Positions 1 to 7,620 of a stretch of 9,851 bases of DNA are shown here, piece after piece (position 1 is the stretch's first letter; each line of letters begins with the position of its first letter). The stretch comes from an uncultured Fidelibacterota bacterium (GTDB lineage: Bacteria; Fidelibacterota; Fidelibacteria; Fidelibacterales; Fidelibacteraceae). The stretch spans positions 1 through 9,851 of the forward strand of contig CALMFL010000234.1 in the NCBI GenBank assembly GCA_937862595.1, read 5' to 3'. The translations under genes were made by a program, and so were the position numbers. A model generated the notes under the pieces. The model was not told where the DNA came from and searched no databases. It saw only the letters and a list, made by a program, of their open reading frames with translations.

Positions 1-1453
1 CCGTGATCTTTTCGGGAGAGTAGGTTTCCCAGTTCAGGGCTTCGCTGTTCACGGATACGGGCTTCAGCATCAGAATTCCCGCGGCAAGAACGATCATCGA
101 CAAAACGACCTTCAGTCTTGAAAACCACGGGATCGAGATCCCCGCTCTGTCAACGACCCCGTAGTATACGGCGGCGGCGATCATAAAGACGGGCAGGATC
201 AGGCCTTTTACCGGAACGGGTAAAAGGGGAAGAATGAAATAGATCGCCATTCCGATCAGGGCAAGTCCGAAAAAGATGCGGATCCCGTTCAGCCATTCGC
301 CGGAACGGGGCAAACTTGAAATTTTCGTTGAAAAGATCCCCAGGAAAAGGTAGGGAACTCCCAGTCCGAGCGCGAGCACGAAGAAGGTAAGAAATCCGAT
401 AAAAACGCTTCCCCGCTGCGCTACAAAACCCAGCAGGCTCACGATAAAAGGTCCGACGCAGGGAGCGGCCACAATGCCCATGGTCAAACCCATGATCAGC
501 GCGCCGGCAGCCCCGCTCCGGCTGCCTCCTCCCGCTTGGGTCAGGGCGTTCGGCAGACGGAATTCATACAGTCCGAACATGCTCAGGGACAAGGCGAGCA
601 TCAGGACGGAAAAAAAGATCAGGGTTGCGGGGTGCGCCAGAAGCGCGCCCATCATACTCCCGCCAAATGCCGCGAGCGTACCGATGATCGAGTAGGTGAC
701 CGCCAGCCCCAGCACATACATGACCGAAAGCAGAACCGGGGACCGGGTGTCCTTTTGCGCAATGAAATAGCTCATGGTTATCGGGATCAGCGGATACACG
801 CAGGGAGTCAGATTCAGGGCCAGCCCCATCACAAAGACGATCAGAAGGATCAGAAGCATGCTTTTATTCTGAAAGGGCGTCGCTGCCTGCTTTTCATTTT
901 CAACAAGGCCGGGGGCCGGCTCCGTTTCCTGTTCTGTCTGAGAAATCTTATCTGAAGGGACTTCCGGCGCCGCCTGCTCAACCCCGCTTTCCGGGAGAAC
1001 TACGAGCCGGGCGGAAAACGACAGGGTCCTGGGCGGCAGGCAGGTGATATCGTTGCATGCCTGATACGAAAGCTTGAAATCAAGTCTTCTCTCTCCTTCG
1101 GAAAGGGACGGGTCGACGGATATTACGACGGGTATTGTGATCTCTCCTTCGTACAGGGACAGGTCTCCGCCCCAGGAAAGGGACTTGATCTCACCTCCTG
1201 GATAGCGTATGCCCGAAATACGGATCCCCTCAGCCGCCGACAGGCTGATCTTCGTCGGGATCGAATAGTCGTCGACGGGGCCGGCGCTGTTAATGTGCCA
1301 CCCGTCCGAGATCACAAAGGTCAGCGCCAGTTCATGTGTACTGCCCGGATCGACCTGGATATCGGGGATATTCCGCACCCTCACCACGGCATTGTCCTGA
1401 CCGTTCAGCAGACCTGCCAGCAGCAGACAAACTATTATGAAAATCCGCTTCAT
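1..1453 (-). CDS. dsbD: DsbD-like thiol:disulfide interchange protein, C-terminus beyond window (partial)
   Basis: Translating the minus strand from the ATG at 1451-1453 gives 484 uninterrupted codons to the window edge. A consensus AAAGGA (1459-1464) lies 5 nt upstream of the ATG. The protein starts with a signal peptide (MKRIFIIVCLLLAGLL). It continues with a periplasmic DsbD-alpha domain holding Cys133 and Cys138 (CNDITCLPP), the pair that passes electrons to periplasmic partners. A Pro/Glu-rich linker (about residues 155-195) leads into a polytopic membrane domain from about residue 199. The two membrane redox cysteines are in TPCVYPLIP (Cys218) and APCVGPF (Cys332). In the family this protein carries electrons from cytoplasmic thioredoxin across the inner membrane, for protein disulfide reduction and cytochrome c maturation. 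The expected C-terminal thioredoxin domain would lie to the left of the window, so a short CcdA-like form without it cannot be excluded. Recognition of the family is firm. Confidence 0.93.
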   Translation of the reverse strand, partial: MKRIFIIVCLLLAGLLNGQDNAVVRVRNIPDIQVDPGSTHELALTFVISDGWHINSAGPVDDYSIPTKISLSAAEGIRISGIRYPGGEIKSLSWGGDLSLYEGEITIPVVISVDPSLSEGERRLDFKLSYQACNDITCLPPRTLSFSARLVVLPESGVEQAAPEVPSDKISQTEQETEPAPGLVENEKQAATPFQNKSMLLILLIVFVMGLALNLTPCVYPLIPITMSYFIAQKDTRSPVLLSVMYVLGLAVTYSIIGTLAAFGGSMMGALLAHPATLIFFSVLMLALSLSMFGLYEFRLPNALTQAGGGSRSGAAGALIMGLTMGIVAAPCVGPFIVSLLGFVAQRGSVFIGFLTFFVLALGLGVPYLFLGIFSTKISSLPRSGEWLNGIRIFFGLALIGMAIYFILPLLPVPVKGLILPVFMIAAAVYYGVVDRAGISIPWFSRLKVVLSMIVLAAGILMLKPVSVNSEALNWETYSPEKIT

Positions 1454-1498
1454 GAGAATCCTTTCATTTATCGAGATATATTAGATAAAAAAACAACC

Positions 1499-1527
1499 AT
1501 TTAACACATTTTTTTATTGCATATCAG
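1499..1527 (-). promoter_or_regulatory. possible dsbD promoter
   Basis: On the minus strand CTGATA (1522-1527, 4/6 to the -35 consensus) is followed after 17 nt by TTAAAT (1499-1504, 4/6 to the -10). This would leave a leader of about 40 nt before the dsbD ATG. It overlaps the -35 element of the facing tRNA promoter. The spacer is very AT-rich, so chance matches are likely. The call is weak. Confidence 0.3.
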
Positions 1528-1545
1528 GTTTTTTCGCTTTATTAT
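1517..1545 (+). promoter_or_regulatory. probable promoter of tRNA-Gly(GCC)
   Basis: TTGCAT (1517-1522) and TATTAT (1540-1545, 5/6 to the -10 consensus) are separated by 17 nt. Transcription would start near 1552, leaving a leader of about 10 nt before the mature tRNA at 1563. Position and spacing fit a stable-RNA promoter, but the -35 matches only 3/6. Confidence 0.45.
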
Positions 1546-1562
1546 TTTTGGCTTTTTATCAT

Positions 1563-1634
1563 GCGAGAGTAGCTCAGTGGTAGAGCCCCACGTTGCCAAC
1601 GTGGTTGTCGCGAGTTCAAATCTCGTCTCTCGCT
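1563..1634 (+). tRNA. tRNA-Gly, anticodon GCC
   Basis: A full 72-nt cloverleaf can be folded by eye. The acceptor stem is GCGAGAG with CTCTCGC (1563-1569/1627-1633) and the D stem is GCTC with GAGC. The anticodon stem is CCACG with CGTGG around the loop TTGCCAA, which puts anticodon GCC at 1595-1597. The T arm is GCGAG-TTCAAAT-CTCGT. The discriminator is T (1634), as in bacterial glycine tRNAs. It would read GGC and, by wobble, GGT codons. CCA is not encoded, so the 3' end needs CCA addition. It stands between its own likely promoter and a terminator and is probably a single-gene transcript. Confidence 0.97.
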
Positions 1635-1637
1635 CAC

Positions 1638-1667
1638 AGCCCTGTCCCGTCGGCAGGGTTTTTTTAT
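1638..1667 (+). terminator. rho-independent terminator after tRNA-Gly(GCC)
   Basis: AGCCCTG (1638-1644) pairs with CAGGGTT (1654-1660), including one G-T pair, around a 9-nt loop. The hairpin runs directly into a T tract (to 1665). It lies 4 nt after the tRNA, so it should end that transcript and insulate the downstream aminotransferase. Confidence 0.8.
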
Positions 1668-1730
1668 TTTCCTTGTTTTTCATTCGATTCCCTGTTTCGT
1701 GATCTCCCCGAAAGCTATTTTGCATTTACC

Positions 1731-1759
1731 TTGACATCGGGTGATTTGTTTCATTAAAT
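1731..1759 (+). promoter_or_regulatory. sigma70-like promoter of the aminotransferase gene
   Basis: A perfect -35 TTGACA (1731-1736) and TTAAAT (1754-1759, 4/6 to the -10) are separated by exactly 17 nt. The predicted start near 1766 leaves a short leader of about 19 nt holding the ribosome binding site GAGGA (1775-1779). The preceding terminator suggests that this is the main promoter for the aminotransferase, and perhaps for the tRNA after it. Confidence 0.6.
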
Positions 1760-1784
1760 TTAGCCTTAAATTTTGAGGACAGAC

Positions 1785-2978
1785 ATGCATAAGATCATCC
1801 CTGCTTCCCGTGTTGAAAATATCCGCTATGCGATCCGCGAGGTCGTCGGCCTTGCCAATAAGGTCAAAGCGACCGGCATGGAAATGTTCTTCCTGAACAT
1901 CGGCGATCCAAATATTTTTGATTTTCAGCCCCCGCGGCACATGATCGATGCAGTGTACAAGGCCATGCTTGACAATCACAACGGCTACTCCCCCTCTCCC
2001 GGAACGGAGGAAGCGCGCACGGCCGTCCGCCGGCAGGCGGAACGTAACGGCATCAGGGACATCCGGGATATCATTATCACGAACGGCGCCAGCGAGGGCA
2101 TCGAATTATGTCTGACCGGCTTGCTCGAACCCGGTGAGAACGTCTTGCTTCCTCAGCCCGGGTACCCCCTCTATGCATCCATTCTTGCCAAGATCAACGC
2201 CGAGGTCAATCCCTATTTCCTGAATGAGGACGACAACTGGAACCTCGATGTCGCCGATATCGAAAGCCGCATCAACGCAAAGACCCGCGCGATCGTAGTC
2301 ATCAATCCGAACAACCCCACCGGCGCCGTCTACCCCAAAGAAACGCTGCTTGAGATCATCGAATTGGCGCGTAAATACGATCTGGTTGTTTTCAGTGACG
2401 AGATCTATGATAAATTGTTGTTTGACAATGTCAGCTACACTTCCATGGCCAGCCTTTGCGATGATATCCCCGTCGTGACCTTTAACGGCTTGTCCAAATC
2501 CTACATCGTTCCCGGTTTCCGGATCGGCTGGGCTATTTTCAGCGGACCGGAGGAATTGATGAAGGAATATATCGAAGGGGTCAACAAAATGGCCCGCGCG
2601 CGCTTAAGCGCGAACCATCCGGTCCAGTATGCGGTCAAAGCCGCCCTCGAAGGCCCCCAGGACCATATCCGGAGCATGCTGGATGCGCTGACTCTTCGCC
2701 GCGATATTACGGTATCCATGCTGAATGACATGGAAGAATTCGACTGCAAGGTTCCGCGGGGCGCATTCTATGCCTTCCCCACCCTCAACATTCCCGACAG
2801 GGACGAGGATTTCGTCAAGGACCTGATCCGCGAAACGGGTGTCGTGACCGTTCATGGCAGCGGATTCGGGCAGAAACCGGGGACACAGCATCTTCGGATC
2901 GTTTTTCTGCCGAACGAAGCCTTGCTTGAGCAGGCGTACGACAAGATCCGAAAATTTGTAAAAAAACGGTATCATTGA
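1785..2978 (+). CDS. class I/II PLP-dependent aminotransferase, AlaA-like
   Basis: This 397-aa protein is a fold-type I aminotransferase. It resembles E. coli AlaA (glutamate-pyruvate transaminase, about 405 aa) along its length. Visible landmarks are LNIGDPN (37-43), GYSPSPG (67-73) and the cofactor-phosphate region TNGASEG (99-105). These are followed by INPNNPTGAVY (from 173), SDEIYDKLL (204-212), GLSKSY with the PLP lysine Lys238, PGFRIGW with Arg246, and the C-terminal carboxylate-binding Arg371 in HLRIVFLP. The reaction is probably amino transfer between glutamate and pyruvate or a related 2-oxo acid in the cytoplasm; the exact substrate cannot be read from the sequence. The ATG at 1785 is chosen because GAGGA (1775-1779) lies 5 nt before it. 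An in-frame TTG at 1773 would overlap that site. A tRNA-Gly gene begins 8 nt after the stop codon. Confidence 0.93.
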   Translation: MHKIIPASRVENIRYAIREVVGLANKVKATGMEMFFLNIGDPNIFDFQPPRHMIDAVYKAMLDNHNGYSPSPGTEEARTAVRRQAERNGIRDIRDIIITNGASEGIELCLTGLLEPGENVLLPQPGYPLYASILAKINAEVNPYFLNEDDNWNLDVADIESRINAKTRAIVVINPNNPTGAVYPKETLLEIIELARKYDLVVFSDEIYDKLLFDNVSYTSMASLCDDIPVVTFNGLSKSYIVPGFRIGWAIFSGPEELMKEYIEGVNKMARARLSANHPVQYAVKAALEGPQDHIRSMLDALTLRRDITVSMLNDMEEFDCKVPRGAFYAFPTLNIPDRDEDFVKDLIRETGVVTVHGSGFGQKPGTQHLRIVFLPNEALLEQAYDKIRKFVKKRYH

Positions 2979-2986
2979 TATTTCCG

Positions 2987-3057
2987 GCGGGTGTAGTTCA
3001 ATGGCAGAACATTAGCTTCCCAAGCTAAATACGAGGGTTCGATTCCCTTCACCCGCT
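2987..3057 (+). tRNA. tRNA-Gly, anticodon CCC
   Basis: A 71-nt cloverleaf is visible. The acceptor stem is GCGGGTG with CACCCGC (2987-2993/3050-3056) and the D stem is GTTC with GAAC. The anticodon stem is TTAGC with GCTAA around TTCCCAA, giving anticodon CCC at 3019-3021. The T arm is GAGGG-TTCGATT-CCCTT and the discriminator is T. It closely resembles the E. coli GGG-reading glycine tRNA. CCA is not encoded. Only 8 nt separate it from the aminotransferase stop codon. A lone TATCAT (2970-2975) could be a -10 but has no -35 partner, so the tRNA is probably released from the aminotransferase transcript by processing. Confidence 0.97.
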
Positions 3058-3083
3058 CTCACCGAATTAGCTCTATAACGGCA

Positions 3084-3109
3084 GGATCCCTGTGGGTCCC
3101 TCCTTTTTT
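3084..3109 (+). terminator. probable terminator after tRNA-Gly(CCC)
   Basis: GGATCC (3084-3089) pairs with GGGTCC (3094-3099), including one T-G pair, around a 4-nt loop. A TTTTTT run (3104-3109) and a second T run (3112-3117) follow. The 4-nt gap between stem and T run makes it less than ideal, but its position before typA fits. Confidence 0.55.
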
Positions 3110-3223
3110 CATTTTTTCAGACATCATAAGACCTTTCGCCGGGGGGAAAGGATCGCTACCGTCTGCGGATCATATAATTTGCCGGACCCCTGACCGCACC
3201 CCGGCGCCCGCTGATCCCAAGCT

Positions 3224-3291
3224 TATAATTAATAATTATTTTCTCACACTTTAAGAATAAACCCTCTATATTCCGCCGATATCTGAAAGGA
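3224..3291 (+). promoter_or_regulatory. typA leader: -10-like TATAAT and ribosome binding site
   Basis: The spacer before typA turns AT-rich after about 3215. It holds a perfect TATAAT (3224-3229) without a recognisable -35 at 16-18 nt, and a second -10-like TATATT (3267-3272). AAAGGA (3286-3291) is a strong ribosome binding site 5 nt before the GTG start. The ribosome binding site is secure. The promoter position is a guess. Confidence 0.35.
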
Positions 3292-3296
3292 CGAAC

Positions 3297-5090
<1,794 letters not shown>

Positions 5091-5093
5091 GCT

Positions 5094-5110
5094 TTTACCG
5101 GAGCGGTAAA
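5094..5110. repeat. perfect inverted repeat between convergent genes, possible transcript end
   Basis: TTTACCG (5094-5100) and CGGTAAA (5104-5110) form a perfect 7-bp stem with a 3-nt loop, 3 nt after the typA stop and 18 nt after the end of the opposing operon. The only poly-A/T tract (5116-5122, AAAAAAA on the plus strand) does not fall downstream of the hairpin as T on either strand, so it is not a textbook intrinsic terminator. It may protect mRNA 3' ends or mark the junction between transcripts. Confidence 0.5.
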
Positions 5111-5128
5111 TATTCAAAAAAATTAAAT

Positions 5129-5848
5129 TCATTTATAAGAATAGTAGAAATCCATATTGACATATTCCCATTTTTCATCCACGCGCTGACGCATCGTGGA
5201 AAACCCGTGCAATTCCAGTAATCTCCGGGTTTTCAGATCGACGAGGTAATAGGTCTTCCCGACAAGCCATTTGATCAACACGCTCTTCGGCCGCATTTCC
5301 AGGACCATGACCCCGGGTCTGCCGTATTCCGAATCCTCGACGCGTTTGACCTTCATGTCAACCAAACGAAGGATCTCGGAAGCAAAGATGTAAAAATGGA
5401 TCTCGTCGCCGCGCAGCAATTCATCGTAGTATTCCTCGATCATTCTCTGCTGCAACGGGGCGCAGATCAGGGGCTCCTGGGGCTCCCGTAACGTTGTCTT
5501 CACATTATCGTGATGCCGATAGGTCAATTGGACCTTATCCCCTTTGCATTCCATGATCGAGCTTTCATCGATCTCGAAAAAATCCAAGCGGTTCTTCATG
5601 GGCTTATTGTTCACCAGAACAACCCTGTCCATCGCATATAAAAAGCCGTTGGGATAATGAAAGTAATGCGTCAATATCAGGCTGTCGTTCTTTGTTTCAA
5701 CCGTGTTCGTCTGGATCAGCCGCGGTTCAGACCGTTCGGCTCCTTCGATAAAGGCTTCACCGCGGAAAAGCTCTTCGCTATACGCCGCCGCGTTGAGAAA
5801 AAAGACCGGCAGCACGATCGCTCCGATCACAAATCTTTTAATGTTCAT
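5129..5848 (-). CDS. exported protein of unknown function
   Basis: This 239-aa protein has a Sec signal peptide (MNIKRFVIGAIVLPVFFLNAAAYS), with likely cleavage near residue 22-24. The mature part mixes charged and aromatic residues, with alternating strands such as LILTHYFHYP and KTYYLVDLKTRRLLELHGF. It has two cysteines (in MECKGD and LICAPL) and no membrane segment or lipobox, so it is probably periplasmic or outer-membrane associated. The strand-rich layout recalls LolA/DUF-type periplasmic proteins, but I do not recognise a family. The ATG at 5848 is preferred over an upstream in-frame start near 5923 because AGGAGAGG lies just before it and the signal peptide begins there. It is the last gene of the minus-strand operon, 43 nt after the serine hydrolase. 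Confidence 0.8.
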   Translation of the reverse strand: MNIKRFVIGAIVLPVFFLNAAAYSEELFRGEAFIEGAERSEPRLIQTNTVETKNDSLILTHYFHYPNGFLYAMDRVVLVNNKPMKNRLDFFEIDESSIMECKGDKVQLTYRHHDNVKTTLREPQEPLICAPLQQRMIEEYYDELLRGDEIHFYIFASEILRLVDMKVKRVEDSEYGRPGVMVLEMRPKSVLIKWLVGKTYYLVDLKTRRLLELHGFSTMRQRVDEKWEYVNMDFYYSYK

Positions 5849-5891
5849 GTTCCTCTCCTGCATTTCGAACACATAGTAAGGATCAGTCTGT

Positions 5892-7007
5892 CTAGATCCC
5901 AAACACGGCCTGCATGGCCGCATCGTTCACGTCGCGCCGCACCGGGGTGACGGATTTCTGATCAAGCGGGAATACCCGGTTCGTCAGAAAGATCACAAAA
6001 ACCCCTTTTTCAAGATCTATCCAGGCACAGGTGCCCGTGTAGCCGGTATGTCCGATCGCTGTTTCCGCCATTTTGCTGCCCGCCGAACTGCGAAAATTGT
6101 TCAGTCCCCATCCGTAGGCTCGGCTGCCCGACTGCAGCGTTTTAAAGGGAAGCAGGGTCTCAGGTTTCACGTAGGTCCTGTTTTGATAGACACCGTCGTT
6201 GAGCATCAGCCGGCAGAAGGCGGCCAGGTCCGAAGCGGTTGAGAACAATCCGGCATTCCCCGAATATCCCTCAAGGGAAAGCGCCAGGGGATCATGCACT
6301 TTTCCCTGCAGCCTGATCTCCGTGCCGCTGCTGTCGCCGATCGTCGGCAGACAGCGTTCCCTGATCGCTTCGGGAGGTGCGAACAGGGTGTGATGCAGGC
6401 CCATGGGATCCGTGAAGGTTTCCTTATAAAATTCCCACATCTTTTTTCCGCTTGCGGATTCCACAACGCGCATCAGCGTGATGAAATTCAGGCAGCTGTA
6501 GGTGTAGTCGCCCAGTTCCCGGGCCATTTCTATGTTCATGATCCTGTCAAGGGTCTCTGCGGAAGATGCGCCGGCCCGGGCATACGCCGGCAATCCGCTG
6601 TTATGCATCAGCAAATGCTTAACGAGTATCTTGTCTTTTCCGTGATTGTCGAATTCGGGAAGATAGTGAACGACCGGCAGCTCGGGATCGACCAGTCCGG
6701 AATCGATGCATTTCATTACCGCCATGGAGGTTGCAAAGACCTTCGTCAGCGAGGCCATGTCAAAAAGGGACTCCGGGGTCACCGCGGGCGCATCGGCCGC
6801 ATAGGTATAACGGCCGTATGCCTTTTCATAGAGGATCTCATCGGCCGTACCGACCAGGACGACGGCGCCCGGAAAAATGCGCTCTTCGATCGCTGTTTCC
6901 ACCACCTGATCCAGATGGGAGAAATCCGTTTTGGCGCAACCGCCCAGCACTAAGGCCAGTGAGATCGGAACAATGAATTTTTTCAGTATTGTGTCAGGTC
7001 TGTTCAC
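5892..7007 (-). CDS. beta-lactamase-fold serine hydrolase, lipoprotein
   Basis: This 371-aa protein belongs to the class C beta-lactamase/DD-peptidase/esterase family (PF00144). A lipoprotein signal with lipobox LGGC (Cys24) predicts anchoring to a membrane, probably the outer one. FPGAVVLVG (45-53) opens the fold. The nucleophile motif is SLTK (Ser86, Lys89) within FDMASLTKVFAT. LLMHNSGLP (132-140) follows, then the second motif YSC with Tyr170. The third motif is HTG (320-322), not KTG. This pattern is common in DD-peptidase-like and esterase-like members such as E. coli YfeW and does not indicate true beta-lactamase activity. Possible substrates are peptidoglycan stem peptides or esters; the sequence does not decide. 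The start is GTG (7005-7007), with AAAGGA about 9 nt upstream; no better in-frame start precedes the lipobox. The gap to the preceding gene is 17 nt. Confidence 0.92.
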   Translation of the reverse strand: MNRPDTILKKFIVPISLALVLGGCAKTDFSHLDQVVETAIEERIFPGAVVLVGTADEILYEKAYGRYTYAADAPAVTPESLFDMASLTKVFATSMAVMKCIDSGLVDPELPVVHYLPEFDNHGKDKILVKHLLMHNSGLPAYARAGASSAETLDRIMNIEMARELGDYTYSCLNFITLMRVVESASGKKMWEFYKETFTDPMGLHHTLFAPPEAIRERCLPTIGDSSGTEIRLQGKVHDPLALSLEGYSGNAGLFSTASDLAAFCRLMLNDGVYQNRTYVKPETLLPFKTLQSGSRAYGWGLNNFRSSAGSKMAETAIGHTGYTGTCAWIDLEKGVFVIFLTNRVFPLDQKSVTPVRRDVNDAAMQAVFGI

Positions 7008-7024
7008 GAGGGTAAATCCTTTCT

Positions 7025-7606
7025 TTAAAAATAGGCTTTCAGGTCCGACCAGGTCGCATCCGTTGACACCGGGATATCCTGCCAGAAGTAGATCACCCAG
7101 TAATTCCGGTTGTTCCTTACAAGCTTGATATAGCTTCTGCCCTGAAACACGCGGTCGATCCCCTGGCGCGTGTGATGGGCGATGATATGGTAGTTGATCT
7201 GATAACTGATGGAATCGCCTTCGTCGCTGTCGGGAACATCATCGTTGCCGATGCTCAGCAACAGCAGCGAGTCTGCGGGGCAGGCGGCAAGCAGCTCCTG
7301 AAAATACATTTCCTCGTTCCGGATATCCCAGCCGGAGGGAAAGACGACCGCTTTCACCGGCGCCGGATCAAAGCGGTAGGTTTTCCCGGACGTTATGGAA
7401 TCGGAAAAACAGCGGCTGTAAATTTCATGTTCGCGGTAGGTAAAGGCATTCTCAAGATTCATAAAAACGATCCCCGGACTGGTCGGAGGAATAAAGTGGT
7501 CTTCCGACGGACGCCGCGGCGCTTCCGCTTCGCGCATCAATCCCTCGCACGAGATCAGAAATGCGCCAAGTAAGATCATATATCCTGCTAACCTGCCTGC
7601 CTTCAT
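7025..7606 (-). CDS. lipoprotein, probable NTF2/SnoaL-like fold
   Basis: This 193-aa protein starts with a lipoprotein signal whose lipobox LISC ends at Cys20. A Pro/Glu-rich linker (about 21-44) follows, then a domain of about 145 residues. The layout is that of small NTF2-like lipoproteins: a helix with PGIVFMNLENAFTYRE and the following YSRCFSD, a strand region with YRFDP, and a Trp-containing C-terminal end, WSDLKAYF. This is judged from the residue pattern, not an alignment. Such proteins usually bind ligands or serve as accessory subunits, and no catalytic residues stand out. The ATG at 7604-7606 is chosen because the signal peptide begins there and AGGA lies 8 nt before it. A longer reading to 7711 would run into the upstream gene. 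It lies 14 nt after the second barrel gene. Confidence 0.82.
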   Translation of the reverse strand: MKAGRLAGYMILLGAFLISCEGLMREAEAPRRPSEDHFIPPTSPGIVFMNLENAFTYREHEIYSRCFSDSITSGKTYRFDPAPVKAVVFPSGWDIRNEEMYFQELLAACPADSLLLLSIGNDDVPDSDEGDSISYQINYHIIAHHTRQGIDRVFQGRSYIKLVRNNRNYWVIYFWQDIPVSTDATWSDLKAYF

Positions 7607-7620
7607 GGAGAATTTCCTGT

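Noticed and set aside
474..955. Two overlapping plus-strand open frames at the left end.
   Set aside because: The minus strand here encodes the membrane domain of DsbD with its two conserved cysteine motifs, so these are shadows.
1610..1634. tRNA 3' ends as integration (att) sites of a mobile element; 3033-3057 was considered likewise.
   Set aside because: I see no second copy of either tRNA 3' end in the window and no integrase or phage gene nearby.
1773..1784. TTG at 1773 as an upstream start for the aminotransferase.
   Set aside because: It overlaps the GAGGA ribosome binding site that serves the ATG at 1785, and the added residues match nothing in the family.
6294..6953. Plus-strand open frame of 219 codons opposite the serine hydrolase; likewise 8071-8658 (195 codons) opposite the barrel genes.
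   Set aside because: Both lie wholly antisense to confidently identified genes, with no domain and no convincing ribosome binding site.
5892..7007. Labelling the serine hydrolase as an antibiotic-resistance beta-lactamase.
   Set aside because: The HTG third motif, lipobox and operon context fit a DD-peptidase- or esterase-like member of the family better than AmpC.
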